Shown: positions 54,525 through 64,000, counted from the first letter of the stretch. The stretch is DNA of 64,000 nt from Verrucomicrobiota bacterium (GCA_016222825.1 JACRQF010000010.1:744001-808000); one strand, 5' to 3'. A program made the numbers and translations. Notes: generated from the letters alone by a model not told the origin.

Positions 54525-57500
54525 ATGAAACATGTCTTCGCATTCCTTGCCATCCTGCTGCCGGCTTCGCTCGTCACCTTGGCCGCCGCGGAATACGCCG
54601 CACCGGTCAAGCCATTGCCTTACACAGCGGAGGAGTTGCTCTCCACGCGGGTGCGCGACACGTATGAAGGTGACAATCTGAACTTGGTCGCGTTCCCGTT
54701 GGGCGGCATCGGCGCGGGTTGTATCAGCCTTGCCGGCACGGGGAAACTGGTGGATTGGGAGATTTTCAACCAGCCAAACAAGGGTTATCAGCCACGATTC
54801 AGTTTCCTGTCGGTCTGGGCGAAGTCGGAGGGCGGCCAACCGGTGTTCAAGGTGCTCGAAGGACAATTGCGCGAGCGGCTGGACGGGCCGGTGTATCTCG
54901 CCAAAGGCATGACCTCCGCAGGCCACGGCATCGGCCCGCAGCAGACCCAGGCGGCCGGCCTGCCGCGCATGCGCCAGTGCACGTTCATTGGCCGCTTTCC
55001 CTACGCGAGGGTGGAACTGTCCGATCCCGCGTTGCCGCTGGCGGCGACCATCGAAGGCTGGAGTCCATTCATCCCCGGCAACTCGCGCGAGTCGTCCTTG
55101 CCGGTGGCGGTTCTGAGCGTCACGCTCCGCAACACCAGCACCCAAAGGGTTGAGTTCGCGCTGGCCGCCAATGTCCAGAATCGGGCGGGCACGATCAACG
55201 AGATCGTGCGCGAGGATCGTTTCAGCGCGCTGGTGATGCGTGACGAACCGCGCCCTCCGGACGCCTCCTCGATGGCGTTGGCGATTCCCCGCCAGTGCGA
55301 CATGTGGCAGCGGAACTGGAAACCGGGCCACAACTTCATGTCGCTGCAACATTTCGTGGACACGTTTGCATTGCAGGGCCGGATGGACTGCTCTGAACCC
55401 GGAAGCGATCTGGCTGGCCGCGCGATCGCCGGTGCGCGGCCGGATGTGGTGTTTGATGATTTCGAGGACGGGACCTACGGGAAGTGGCAGGCGCAAGGCG
55501 AGGCATTCGGAAATCGCCCCGCGCGAACGAACGAGTTCCACCACCAGCAACCTGTTGGCGGCACGCAGGGCAAGCATTTCGTTGATAGTTTCCGCAACAA
55601 CGGACCCGCCGATGCGGGCGTCAGCGACCGCGTGGTCGGCGAGCTGGTCTCCAAACCGTTCACGATCAATCGCTCCCACCTGCGCTTCCTCATCGGCGGT
55701 GGGGCGGATGAGACAAGCGTGGGGCTGCGGTTGTTGGTGGATGGGAAAACGGTTCGTTCGGCTGCCGGCCACAACTCCGAGTTGCTCGCAAGCAAGCTGT
55801 GGGATGTGCAGGAGTTTGCCGGCCGGGAAGCGGTCCTCCAAATCGTGGATCGTTCCTCCGGAGGATGGGGGCACGTGCTGGTGGACGAAATTGTCCTGAC
55901 GGATTCGAGTGAATTACCGGGCCGCGCCTCTGATCTCGGTGCCGGCTCGCCGACCGAAAACGAGAATGCCCAGGTCGGTTCGCTGGGCGTCCGGCGGGTG
56001 CTGGCACCGGGCGAGTCGTTCACCCTGCCGATGCTGGTCGCTTGGTATTTCCCGAAAGGCCCGACCTGGCGCAACTACTACGCCACGCAGTGGAAGGACG
56101 CGCAGGACGTGGCCCGCTATGTCGCGACCAACCTGAATCGCCTGGACGCCGAAACGCGCGCCTTCCAACAGACCTTCTTCGACAGCACGTTGCCGGGCAC
56201 GGTGCTGGAGGCCGTTTCCAGCCAGTTGGCGATCCTGCGTTCCCCGACGGTGATCCGGCTCGAGGATGGAACGCTTTATGGATGGGAAGGCTGTGCCGTC
56301 AATTACCGGCTTGGACTCGGCACGGTCAACCACGTATGGAATTATCAACAGGCGGTTCCGTATCTGTTCCCCGACTTACAGCGCTCGATCATCGAGAACT
56401 TCTGGAACCACGGCGTGGATGAGCGCGGCAAGGTGGCTTACCGAATACCGACCCGGCCGGGGGACAAGGGGACAACCCGCGATGCGGCGGACGGTCGTAA
56501 TGACGCCACAGGTGCGTTTCCGAACTTCAGGACGACCCACGCTGCGGCGGACGGTCAGTTTGGACAAATCTGCTGGGTCTATCGCGAATGGCGAATCAGC
56601 GGGGACGCCGCATGGCTCAAGCGAATGTGGCCGACCACGAAGAAAGCGTTGGAGTATGCGTGGGCCGTGTGGGACACCGACCGCGACGGCCTGCTCGACG
56701 GTTCGCATCACAACACGCTCGACCTGAATTTCAGCTCCCCGGAAACGATGTGCGGCAGTCTCTACCAGGCCGCGTTGCTGGCAGGCGAGAAAATGGCGCT
56801 GGCGTTGGGCGACGAGGCAGCCGCGGGCGAATACCGCCGCGTGTTCGAGCTGGGCAAGCGCAACAGCGACGAGAAACTTTTCAACGGCGAGTATTACCAG
56901 CAGATGTTGCCCGCTCCCGGCGATTACCAAGTCGGCGCCGGCTGCCTCAGCGAACAGGTCCACGGGCAGCTTTACGCGCAGATGCTCGGCCTCGAAGACA
57001 TCTACGATCGATCGCACATCCACTCCGCGCTTGGCTCGCTGTTCAAATACAACTACTGCGACAACTTCCACGACCGCCTCAACGCCAACCGCGCCTACGC
57101 GATCAACGAAGACCGGGGTCTGTTGATCGCCACGTGGCCGCGCGGCGGCAAACCCGTGCATCCGTTGCTCTACTGCGACGAAACGCAGATCGGCTACGAA
57201 TACCAGGTCGCCGGCAACCTGCTCTACGAGGGCTACCTGCTCGAAGGCTTGACCGTCATCCGTTCCATCCGTGACCGGTTCGACGGCAAACGCCGCAATC
57301 CGTTCTGCGAATTCGAGTGGGGCAACCACTACGCTCGTTCGATGGCCAACTACAACGCCCTGCTGGCCTTGAGCGGTTTCCGAACCGATGCACCCAGACG
57401 CCGGATCGAGTTCGCTCCAAGAGTGACGCCAGAGAACTTCAAGGGCTTCTTCGCTGCCGGCGACGGCTGGGGCAGCTACTCCCAACGCGCTGCCAATGGC

Positions 57501-57722
57501 AAGTTCAGCGCGCGGTTGGAAATGAAATCGGGCACCTTGCGCCTCAACGAGATTTCCCTCGTCGCGCCGGCAGGCGTTCTAGAGAAAGCCGTTGTCACCG
57601 CCGCCGGTCAGCAATTATCCCACCGGCTGGCAATCCAAAACGGCAAAGCCGTCGTCACTCTCGAACATGAGCTTATCATCCCCGCCGGTGCCGCCTTGAA
57701 AATTACCCTACCGTCAAAATAA
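54525..57722 (+). CDS. Secreted GH116-like glycoside hydrolase with inserted levanase-type module
   Basis: 1,065 residues with a signal peptide. The N-terminal GBA2-type beta domain begins NLVAFPLGGIGAGCISLAGTGKLVDWEIFNQPNKG. The (alpha/alpha)6 domain carries ETMCGSLYQAALLAGEKMA, SEQVHGQLYAQMLGLEDIYD and GFRTDAPRRRIEFAPR. Between the two halves (about residues 305-470) is an insert, FDDFEDGTYGKWQAQGEAFGNRPA ... VLVDEIVLTDS, like the module found in secreted fructanases, probably sugar-binding. GH116 members act on beta-glucosides, xylosides or N-acetylglucosaminides. The exact target here is unknown. 130 bases separate it from the GH127-type gene, so a separate promoter is possible. Confidence 0.85.
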   Translation: MKHVFAFLAILLPASLVTLAAAEYAAPVKPLPYTAEELLSTRVRDTYEGDNLNLVAFPLGGIGAGCISLAGTGKLVDWEIFNQPNKGYQPRFSFLSVWAKSEGGQPVFKVLEGQLRERLDGPVYLAKGMTSAGHGIGPQQTQAAGLPRMRQCTFIGRFPYARVELSDPALPLAATIEGWSPFIPGNSRESSLPVAVLSVTLRNTSTQRVEFALAANVQNRAGTINEIVREDRFSALVMRDEPRPPDASSMALAIPRQCDMWQRNWKPGHNFMSLQHFVDTFALQGRMDCSEPGSDLAGRAIAGARPDVVFDDFEDGTYGKWQAQGEAFGNRPARTNEFHHQQPVGGTQGKHFVDSFRNNGPADAGVSDRVVGELVSKPFTINRSHLRFLIGGGADETSVGLRLLVDGKTVRSAAGHNSELLASKLWDVQEFAGREAVLQIVDRSSGGWGHVLVDEIVLTDSSELPGRASDLGAGSPTENENAQVGSLGVRRVLAPGESFTLPMLVAWYFPKGPTWRNYYATQWKDAQDVARYVATNLNRLDAETRAFQQTFFDSTLPGTVLEAVSSQLAILRSPTVIRLEDGTLYGWEGCAVNYRLGLGTVNHVWNYQQAVPYLFPDLQRSIIENFWNHGVDERGKVAYRIPTRPGDKGTTRDAADGRNDATGAFPNFRTTHAAADGQFGQICWVYREWRISGDAAWLKRMWPTTKKALEYAWAVWDTDRDGLLDGSHHNTLDLNFSSPETMCGSLYQAALLAGEKMALALGDEAAAGEYRRVFELGKRNSDEKLFNGEYYQQMLPAPGDYQVGAGCLSEQVHGQLYAQMLGLEDIYDRSHIHSALGSLFKYNYCDNFHDRLNANRAYAINEDRGLLIATWPRGGKPVHPLLYCDETQIGYEYQVAGNLLYEGYLLEGLTVIRSIRDRFDGKRRNPFCEFEWGNHYARSMANYNALLALSGFRTDAPRRRIEFAPRVTPENFKGFFAAGDGWGSYSQRAANGKFSARLEMKSGTLRLNEISLVAPAGVLEKAVVTAAGQQLSHRLAIQNGKAVVTLEHELIIPAGAALKITLPSK

Positions 57723-57738
57723 GGAAACCTCACAATTT

Positions 57739-59394
57739 ATGAGAACCATAATCACCATTCTCGCTTTAGCTGGCTCGGCATGTGCCCTTGTCTCAAATCC
57801 TTCCCTCACCGCCGCGGAACCGGCCGGCTACGACCTCGTCGTTTACGGCGGCACTCCGGCGGGAATCGCTGCGGCCATCGCCGCCGCACGCGAGGGGGCT
57901 TCGGTGATCATCATTGAACCGAGCAAGTATATCGGCGGCATGACTGCCGGAGGGTTATCTACTGCCGATACCGGCAAGGAGGAGACCATCGGCGGAATTT
58001 CCCGGGAGTTTTTCACCCGGGCCGACGCCAAGTATAACGACCCGAAGAAAACCGCCACGCCGTTCCAGTTTTGGAAGAGCGAGCCGCACGTCGCCATGAC
58101 GACTTTCCAAGAGATGATCAACGAGGCCAGGATCAGCGTCGTCAAGAAACAGCCCCTGCAATCCGTGGCCCGTGAGGGCAACCGGATTGTGTCGCTCACG
58201 ACCAAGGACGGCACCACGTATCGCGGCAAGATGTTCGTGGATGCGACCTATGAGGGCGATCTCATGGCGCGGGCCGGTGTCAAATACACGGTCGGACGCG
58301 AAGGGCGAGATGAATATGGCGAGTCGCTTGCCGGTTTTCTACCCGCGCCATTGAGGCCACGGACGGTGGAATACATGGCCGCGCCCGGCACCGCCTACAC
58401 GCACGGCACACCCTGCAAGCTCCCGGCTCGCGATGCCGCCGGCAAGCTCTTCTGGGGTGTCACCGACAAACCCTGGCCCGCCCTCGGCACCGGCGACAAG
58501 CTCGTGCAGAGCTACACCTTTCGCGTCATCATCACGCGCAACAAAGACAACCTGGTGCCTTTTCCAAAGCCCAAGAACTACTACCCGGAGCGTTACGACC
58601 TGCTGGTCGAGTTGATTCGCCGCTATCCGGGCATCAAGTTTCCGAGGATTGTGTATATCGGCTGGATTCCCGGCGGCAAGAGCGAGATCAACGCCTCCGG
58701 CCTGATCTTCAGCACCGACTACTGGGGCGGCAGCACCGATTACCCCGAGGGCGACGAAGCCACGCGCGCCCGCATCTATCAGGACCATGTGGATTACGTG
58801 CAAGGCCTGCTCTGGTTCCTCGGCAACGACGAGCGCGTGCCTGCGGACCTGCGCAAGGAAACCAACGGCTGGGGACTCTGCCGCGATGAGTTTGCCGACA
58901 ACGGCCACTGGCCGCATGCGCTCTATGTCCGGGAAGCGCGCCGGATGATCGGCCGCTATGTCATGCGCCAGCAGGACTGCCAGAACGAGAATACCAAGCC
59001 TGATGCCATCGCCATGGGTGGGTTCATTCTCGACTCCCACGCTTACCAGCGCCTGGTGACCCCCGAAGGCTACGTCACCGATGAGGGCAACTTCGACGTG
59101 CGCGCCATCAAGCCGTATCAGATTGCCTACCGGAGCATCACGCCGCACAAAGACCAATGCGCCAACCTGCTGGTGCCGGTCTGCCTTTCGGCCACGCACG
59201 TGGCCTACGGTGCGCTGCGCATGGAACCGCAATACATGAACTTTGGCCACGCGGCCGGAATCGCGGCCGTGGCGGCCATTCGCGCCGACGCCGCCGTGCA
59301 GGACATTGATGTCAAAGCCCTGCAGGCCAGGCTGCTGGCAGCCAAGCAGGTTCTTTCGCTTCGGCCCCAAGCCAAGGCGTCAAAAGCGCCTTGA
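57739..59394 (+). CDS. Secreted FAD-dependent oxidoreductase
   Basis: 551 residues with a signal peptide (SLTAAEPAG). The dinucleotide site reads YDLVVYGGTPAGIAAAIAAAREGASVIIIEPSKYIGGMTAGG near residues 32-72, typical of the PF12831-type FAD oxidoreductases often found in polysaccharide loci of Bacteroidota and Verrucomicrobiota (the family some annotations call xanthan lyase). Later motifs include FVDATYEGDLMARAGVKYTVGREG and LLVPVCLSATHVAYGALRMEP. It probably oxidises a released sugar or sugar-acid. 16 bases separate it from GH116. Confidence 0.85.
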   Translation: MRTIITILALAGSACALVSNPSLTAAEPAGYDLVVYGGTPAGIAAAIAAAREGASVIIIEPSKYIGGMTAGGLSTADTGKEETIGGISREFFTRADAKYNDPKKTATPFQFWKSEPHVAMTTFQEMINEARISVVKKQPLQSVAREGNRIVSLTTKDGTTYRGKMFVDATYEGDLMARAGVKYTVGREGRDEYGESLAGFLPAPLRPRTVEYMAAPGTAYTHGTPCKLPARDAAGKLFWGVTDKPWPALGTGDKLVQSYTFRVIITRNKDNLVPFPKPKNYYPERYDLLVELIRRYPGIKFPRIVYIGWIPGGKSEINASGLIFSTDYWGGSTDYPEGDEATRARIYQDHVDYVQGLLWFLGNDERVPADLRKETNGWGLCRDEFADNGHWPHALYVREARRMIGRYVMRQQDCQNENTKPDAIAMGGFILDSHAYQRLVTPEGYVTDEGNFDVRAIKPYQIAYRSITPHKDQCANLLVPVCLSATHVAYGALRMEPQYMNFGHAAGIAAVAAIRADAAVQDIDVKALQARLLAAKQVLSLRPQAKASKAP

Positions 59395-59423
59395 AGACCA
59401 ACGCGCAACCCGGAAACAAGCCC

Positions 59424-62198
59424 ATGAACAGACTGACCTCCTTGACCCTCACCGTCCTGCTGCTGGCGACGCTAGCCACGACTCACGCCATCGACGTCCA
59501 TGCTGCGACCGGCAACAATGACGTGAAACCTGTGACGGTGGCGATCGGCACTCCACAGACGGTGGTCGGAAAACTGGCAGTGGACGAATTGCGAAACTAC
59601 TTCGGCAGGATGTTTTCCAATCCGCTGCGAGTTGCGGCGCTCGCTGACAAACCAATTCTAGCGTTGGGCACAGCAGCGTCCAATCCGCTGATCAGGCAAA
59701 TGATCGATCAGGGCAAATTCGTTTTGCCGAGTGGACGCAATGCCGATCAGGGCTATGCGATCAAGACCGTGGACAACACCATTTATGTAGCCGCTTCCAC
59801 TGAGGTCGGTCTGCTTTATGGTCTCTATGCGCTGCTGGAGGAGTATGGCGCCTATTTCCAGATTTCCGGTGATTGCCTGCCGGCGAAAACGCCGTTCCAA
59901 ACCAAGAACCTTAATATCTCGGTGGCCCCGGTCTTCAAGTATCGCGGCATCATGCCGTGGGACAATTTCCTGTGCGGTTCGTCGGGCTACAACGAGGAGG
60001 ATTGGCAGGAGTTGATCAGGCGTGCGACGCGCATGAAACTCAACAAGCTGGATCTGCATTTCTACCCCGGTTACGTTTATTACAACGAGGTCTGGGACGG
60101 ACAAGCGGTGCCGCCACTATGGCCCGCACAACCCGCCGAGTTTGCTCCGCAAGGCAAGCCTGGCACGAAGGCATTCGGCGACATGAAGCTATTCTGTGTG
60201 CGCCATTGGGAGCAAAACAAATCCGATCGGGTGAAGGCGGCGGAGGCGGCACAGGCGATGTTACGGCGAGTGATTGACTATTCCCATGACCGCGGCTGGG
60301 TGGTTGTGGCGGGCTTTGCGCTCATGCAACCGCGCGCGGGCAATTTTGTCATGACCAGGAAGAGTGCGGGTGGCCTGAACACACCGGACCCGCTCGTGGA
60401 AAAAAACGTCGAGCTTTCCCTGCAGCGTTATCGCCGCTTGCAGCAGATTTATCCGAACGCCGATTATTACTGGATGTGGCAGACCGAGGGCGGCGGCAGC
60501 ATGTGCCGGGAGGTGGGCGAGGAAGCCGGCGCGAAGGAAATGCGCGCGAAGCACGCGCATTGGGCTGGCCGGTCTCGCGAAACCGGTGACATTGATTATG
60601 CTTATCTGTTTTGGCAGGTGGCGCAACGGTTGTCGCCGCAAGAGCGCGCCAAACTGGCCACCGGCGGCTGGAGCATCGAACATCTTTTCCCCGGCCTGCA
60701 AAAAGATTTCCCGAAGGAGATCATTTTTGCCTCGCTCAACAATGCCGATCCTAAGAACGCGGTTGAGTGGGCCGAGAATTACCGGGTGGCCAGCGAGGGC
60801 CGTCGCGCGTGGATGATTGCTTGGTGGGAATTTGACGGCAACCAGTGGTTCCCGCAGTTCCGCACTTCCTGGCACGAGAAGAAATATAAGAAGGCGGCTG
60901 AGTTCGGCGTGGAAGGTGTCTCCCTGCTCGGCTGGAAACTCTCGGCCATCGAGCATCACGTCCGCTATCTTGCCGAGTTCTCATGGAACCCGTCCCTGAC
61001 CTCGAAGGAGTTTTATCAACGCTTTGCCGAACGTATTTATGGTCAAGCCGGCGCCGCCCCGCTCGCCAAGTTGTATGAAACCTACGACGAATGGGAAGCG
61101 CGCACCCCACCGGCCACGCCCGCCGATGACCGGCCCATGTTGCTCGGCGCAGGATGGTGCTCGTTGGCGATTCCCGATGTCCCGTTCGCCAAGGACGGTT
61201 TGATGTCCGCCAAGTGGAAACGCGTCGTCATACGCGCCGGAAAGATCATCGAATGGCAGGAACAACTCCAAGCTGAAGACCGAAAATCCATCGGCATCCT
61301 GCAGTCGGTGTTGCCATCGCTACCCTCCGACGGCCAATCGTGGGCGCGGCTGCTGATCAATCGCCTGGAATTCCGCGTCCTTTACATCGAGGCGACACGC
61401 GCACTGAACCGCGCGTTCATCGTCTATGATCGGGTCGCCAACGCCCAAGGCTGCATCGCCGGCGCGAAAGCGGCCAAACGTGAGACCACCCAGGCGCTGA
61501 AGTTCGCCGCGGAGGCCATTGAGAAATACGCCGAAGACGTGCGCAACCGCGGCGACCTTGGCCTGATCGGCCAGTTGAACGTGCAGTTTCGCGATATCAT
61601 CGGCCAGTTGAACGGGAGCTTCGAGTTGAACTCGCCCTACCTGACCATCAACTGGCAGGCGTTGCGCATGAACGTGGGCCATCGCTCCGACCTAGCCAGT
61701 CCGGACTGCTGGCCGTTGCGAGATGGCGTCGCTGAAGTCGCGTCATTCAGAGATGAAGGCACCGCCGCAGTTCGGTTGTCACTCGCCGGAAAGCCGGGCG
61801 TGAAATGGGGGTCGCGTTTCATCCGTCGCGAACGATTCGATTTGGAGAAGCAGCCGTTGATGGATTTCTATTTTCGAACCGCCACGCGGGAGCCGGTGGC
61901 GTTAATGTTCCAAGTCGAGGGTCAGGAGACATGGTTTGAGTTGGACCTAGTCGGCAAGCAAGCCTACCGGCAACTTGATCGGATTGTTGCGGTTCACGAA
62001 ATCAACAACGGCCAATGGCACCGCATCACATGGAACTTGCAGAAGTTGGTCGCCGAACGGATCGCACCAGACATCAAGTCCATCAAGAACCTCATCGTTG
62101 GCACTTGGAGCAATCCGGCCCAGCCGGTTGTCGTGGAATTCAAGAACGTCTGCTTCGGCAGTTTCAACCAACTTGATGGCGTAGAGGTGGACCGCTGA
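59424..62198 (+). CDS. Secreted TIM-barrel protein with GH67/GH20-like N-terminal domain
   Basis: 924 residues from ATG 59424. A TTG at 59391 is also in frame and would overlap the upstream stop. After a signal peptide, residues 40-170 resemble the alpha/beta domain preceding GH20, GH67 and GH115 barrels (AVDELRNYFGRMF, GYAIKTVDNTIYVAASTEVGLLYGLYALLEEYGAYF). A barrel follows, with YRGIMPWDNFLCGSSGYNEEDWQELIRRATRMKLNKLDLHFYPG and DYYWMWQTEGGGSM. The last 200 residues look like a beta-sandwich module. I cannot assign it to a numbered family. It may act on uronic-acid or amino-sugar side chains. Its stop overlaps the sulfatase start (TGATG). Confidence 0.72.
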   Translation: MNRLTSLTLTVLLLATLATTHAIDVHAATGNNDVKPVTVAIGTPQTVVGKLAVDELRNYFGRMFSNPLRVAALADKPILALGTAASNPLIRQMIDQGKFVLPSGRNADQGYAIKTVDNTIYVAASTEVGLLYGLYALLEEYGAYFQISGDCLPAKTPFQTKNLNISVAPVFKYRGIMPWDNFLCGSSGYNEEDWQELIRRATRMKLNKLDLHFYPGYVYYNEVWDGQAVPPLWPAQPAEFAPQGKPGTKAFGDMKLFCVRHWEQNKSDRVKAAEAAQAMLRRVIDYSHDRGWVVVAGFALMQPRAGNFVMTRKSAGGLNTPDPLVEKNVELSLQRYRRLQQIYPNADYYWMWQTEGGGSMCREVGEEAGAKEMRAKHAHWAGRSRETGDIDYAYLFWQVAQRLSPQERAKLATGGWSIEHLFPGLQKDFPKEIIFASLNNADPKNAVEWAENYRVASEGRRAWMIAWWEFDGNQWFPQFRTSWHEKKYKKAAEFGVEGVSLLGWKLSAIEHHVRYLAEFSWNPSLTSKEFYQRFAERIYGQAGAAPLAKLYETYDEWEARTPPATPADDRPMLLGAGWCSLAIPDVPFAKDGLMSAKWKRVVIRAGKIIEWQEQLQAEDRKSIGILQSVLPSLPSDGQSWARLLINRLEFRVLYIEATRALNRAFIVYDRVANAQGCIAGAKAAKRETTQALKFAAEAIEKYAEDVRNRGDLGLIGQLNVQFRDIIGQLNGSFELNSPYLTINWQALRMNVGHRSDLASPDCWPLRDGVAEVASFRDEGTAAVRLSLAGKPGVKWGSRFIRRERFDLEKQPLMDFYFRTATREPVALMFQVEGQETWFELDLVGKQAYRQLDRIVAVHEINNGQWHRITWNLQKLVAERIAPDIKSIKNLIVGTWSNPAQPVVVEFKNVCFGSFNQLDGVEVDR

Positions 62199-64000
62199 TG
62201 AACGTCCGCAACGAACCTATGAAGAATCTCGTTCGCACACTTACCGTCCTGCTGCTGGCGCCGCTGGCCGTGCTCCACGCTGCCGGCGCGGCCAAGCCCA
62301 ACATCGTTTATATGCTTGCCGACGATCTCGGCTGGGGCGACATCGGCGCGAATGGCGGGAGCATTCGCACGCCGCAACTCGACCGGCTCTTCGCGCAGGG
62401 CGTCCGGCTCGACAACTTCATGGGCTGGTGCGTTTGCTCGCCGACGCGCGCGATGTTGCTGACGGGGCGGCATCCGTTCCGCGTCGGCACGGGGCCGGGC
62501 GTGGGCGGCGAACTGGCGCGCGAGGAGACGACCATCGCCGAGGCGTTCAAGGCGCACGGCTACCGCACCGGCGTCTTCGGCAAGTGGCACAACGGCGAGG
62601 ACCCCGACACGCCGGAGTATCGCGCGGCGTTCGCCGAGGCGTGGAAGAGCGCGCCGAACAGGAAACCACGGACAGGTCTCGGCGCGAACGAGCACGGTTT
62701 CGACGAAGCATGGGTCTATTACGGCGGCGGCGCGGATTATTTTACGCGACGTTCACAGAACCATCCCGGCCCGGCGAGTTGGTGGCACAACCGCGAATAT
62801 CGCCCGAACGACAAGGGCTACACCGAAGACTTTATCACGCAGCGGGCCATCGAGTTCATTCGCGACAACAAGGAGCGCCCGTTCTTCTGCTACGTGCCGT
62901 TCCACATCGTCCACGCGCCGTTCCAGGCAAAGGACAGCGACCTCGCGGGCGTGGACCCAAATGTCACCGACCCGACGAAGCGCACCTACGCGGCGATGGT
63001 GCAGGCGATGGACAAGAACGTCGCGGCCATTCTCGGCGAACTCGACAAGCTCGGCTTGCGCGAGAACACCATCGTCGTCTTCACCAGCGACAACGGCGCG
63101 ACCAAGGACGGCAGCAACCTCCCGTTCCGCGGCGGCAAGCATAGCGTCTTCGAGGGCGGCACGCGCCTGCCGACGGTGATTCATTGGCCAAAGGGCAAAG
63201 TCGCAGGGCGCAAATGGGACGGCCTCTGCGGCGCGCTCGACATGTTCCCCACGTTGATGGCGATGGCTAGTCTGCCGATGCCGCAGACGCGCCCGCTCGA
63301 CGGCAAGAACATCTGGCCCGCGTTGCGCGACGGCGGCGCCAGTCCCGTCGAAAGCTGCTACTGGGTGTGGCGCAACGAGGACACCATCCGCACCGACCAG
63401 TGGCGGCTGCACCGCTTCTTCGACCACACGGAGCTTTACGACATCCGTAAGGACGTTGGTGAGACGAACAACGTAGCCGACGCGCACGCCGACGTGGTGA
63501 AATCGCTCACGGCGAAGATGAACACATGGGCCACCTCGCTCGGTGCGGCGCTCTCGCATCAGCCGGCGAAACTCGATGGCAAGCCCGCGCCGGAAGGCGA
63601 CGTGCTCGAAGTCAGTGTCACCGTGACCGCGCAGGCAAAGCCGAAGAACCGGCTGGTGGTGCCGTTTGCGGGCCTCGAAGGCGACGTTTTCGCTGGCGAG
63701 CACATCGAGTTCGACATCGCCGTCGCGGCGGACAGCCTGCGCCGGGGCTTTTACTACACGCCGTTCAAAGGCCAGGAGCAGGCGAGCATGGCGCTCGACT
63801 TCAAGCGCGGCGAAGGCATTGACCAATTCGGCCGCGAGCAGGACCGCGCCCCCGAACCGCAAGGTGGTCCCGGTATCTGGGAACATCGCGTCATCGGCCT
63901 GTGCAGCTTCGCGCCGAACGCCCTGCCGCGTCACGGCCTCGTCTTTCGCGGCGGCAAGCCCGGCACCTACAAGGTCTGGCTCGACAACCTCCGCATCCGC
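62198..64000 (+). CDS. Secreted arylsulfatase-type sulfatase, 3' end beyond right edge
   Basis: The frame is open from ATG 62198 to the window end (601 codons). ATG 62219 is an alternative start nearer the signal peptide (VLLLAPLAVLHAAGA). The sulfatase fold begins KPNIVYMLADDLGWGDIG with the paired Asp metal ligands. The signature CSPTR (Cys about residue 80) is the site converted to formylglycine. VFGKWH, VFTSDNGA and KHSVFEGGTRLPTVI follow. Cys-type sulfatases need an anaerobic-type maturase or FGE, which is not seen here. It would remove sulfate esters from the glycan before or after the hydrolases act. The final 120 visible residues form an additional beta-rich module. Confidence 0.92.
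   Translation, partial: MNVRNEPMKNLVRTLTVLLLAPLAVLHAAGAAKPNIVYMLADDLGWGDIGANGGSIRTPQLDRLFAQGVRLDNFMGWCVCSPTRAMLLTGRHPFRVGTGPGVGGELAREETTIAEAFKAHGYRTGVFGKWHNGEDPDTPEYRAAFAEAWKSAPNRKPRTGLGANEHGFDEAWVYYGGGADYFTRRSQNHPGPASWWHNREYRPNDKGYTEDFITQRAIEFIRDNKERPFFCYVPFHIVHAPFQAKDSDLAGVDPNVTDPTKRTYAAMVQAMDKNVAAILGELDKLGLRENTIVVFTSDNGATKDGSNLPFRGGKHSVFEGGTRLPTVIHWPKGKVAGRKWDGLCGALDMFPTLMAMASLPMPQTRPLDGKNIWPALRDGGASPVESCYWVWRNEDTIRTDQWRLHRFFDHTELYDIRKDVGETNNVADAHADVVKSLTAKMNTWATSLGAALSHQPAKLDGKPAPEGDVLEVSVTVTAQAKPKNRLVVPFAGLEGDVFAGEHIEFDIAVAADSLRRGFYYTPFKGQEQASMALDFKRGEGIDQFGREQDRAPEPQGGPGIWEHRVIGLCSFAPNALPRHGLVFRGGKPGTYKVWLDNLRIR

Noticed and set aside
1..64000. CRISPR array, IS element, prophage or att site
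   Set aside because: No regularly spaced direct repeats with unique spacers, no transposase or integrase motifs and no phage structural genes were seen.

Overview
The window is GC-rich. Its gene families are typical of Verrucomicrobiota (Pedosphaera/Limisphaera-like) or neighbouring PVC bacteria: giant secreted autotransporter-repeat and RCC1-type proteins, Tat-exported Gfo/Idh oxidoreductases beside ThuA and DUF1080 proteins, many glycoside hydrolases and a sulfatase. No rRNA, intact tRNA, IS element, phage gene or CRISPR array was seen. The phylum is inferred from gene content only.

Layout. 1-10479 (minus) is one giant secreted beta-strand-repeat protein that runs off the left edge. 11336-13858 is a CHASE3 histidine kinase, its NarL-type regulator and a receiver-only protein. 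14011-15471 holds an M48 peptidase, a YajD-like HNH protein and a tiny membrane protein. In that small gene an in-frame TGA sits where relatives have a conserved Cys, and a SECIS-like hairpin follows it, so it is a candidate new selenoprotein. 15730-31051 (all minus) holds a GH172-type hydrolase, ThuA, Tat-exported Gfo/Idh, a HEAT-repeat protein and a 2,899-residue secreted RCC1/Ig/Fn3-like protein. 31175-32068 is an AraC-type regulator.

32318-40597 (plus) is a folate one-carbon operon: a FolD variant lacking catalytic residues, a MetF-MetV fusion, a methyl-THF:corrinoid methyltransferase-like protein, formate-THF ligase, an OxlT-like MFS carrier, and a homocysteine methyltransferase/MTHFR fusion. 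The last four genes are very tightly packed. Together they look like the methyl branch of C1 metabolism, either demethylation with oxidation to formate or the reductive direction, linked to methionine synthesis.

40683-45280 holds a ThuA-like protein converging on a four-gene minus operon (Gfo/Idh, TIM barrel, DUF1080, TIM barrel). All have export signals, suggesting periplasmic glycoside breakdown by oxidation to 3-keto sugars. 45486-64000 (plus) is a polysaccharide-utilisation operon: GH51, GH2, GH127/146, GH116, an FAD oxidoreductase, a GH67/GH20-like protein and a sulfatase cut by the right edge. Arabinose-rich, partly sulfated plant or algal glycans are the likely substrates.
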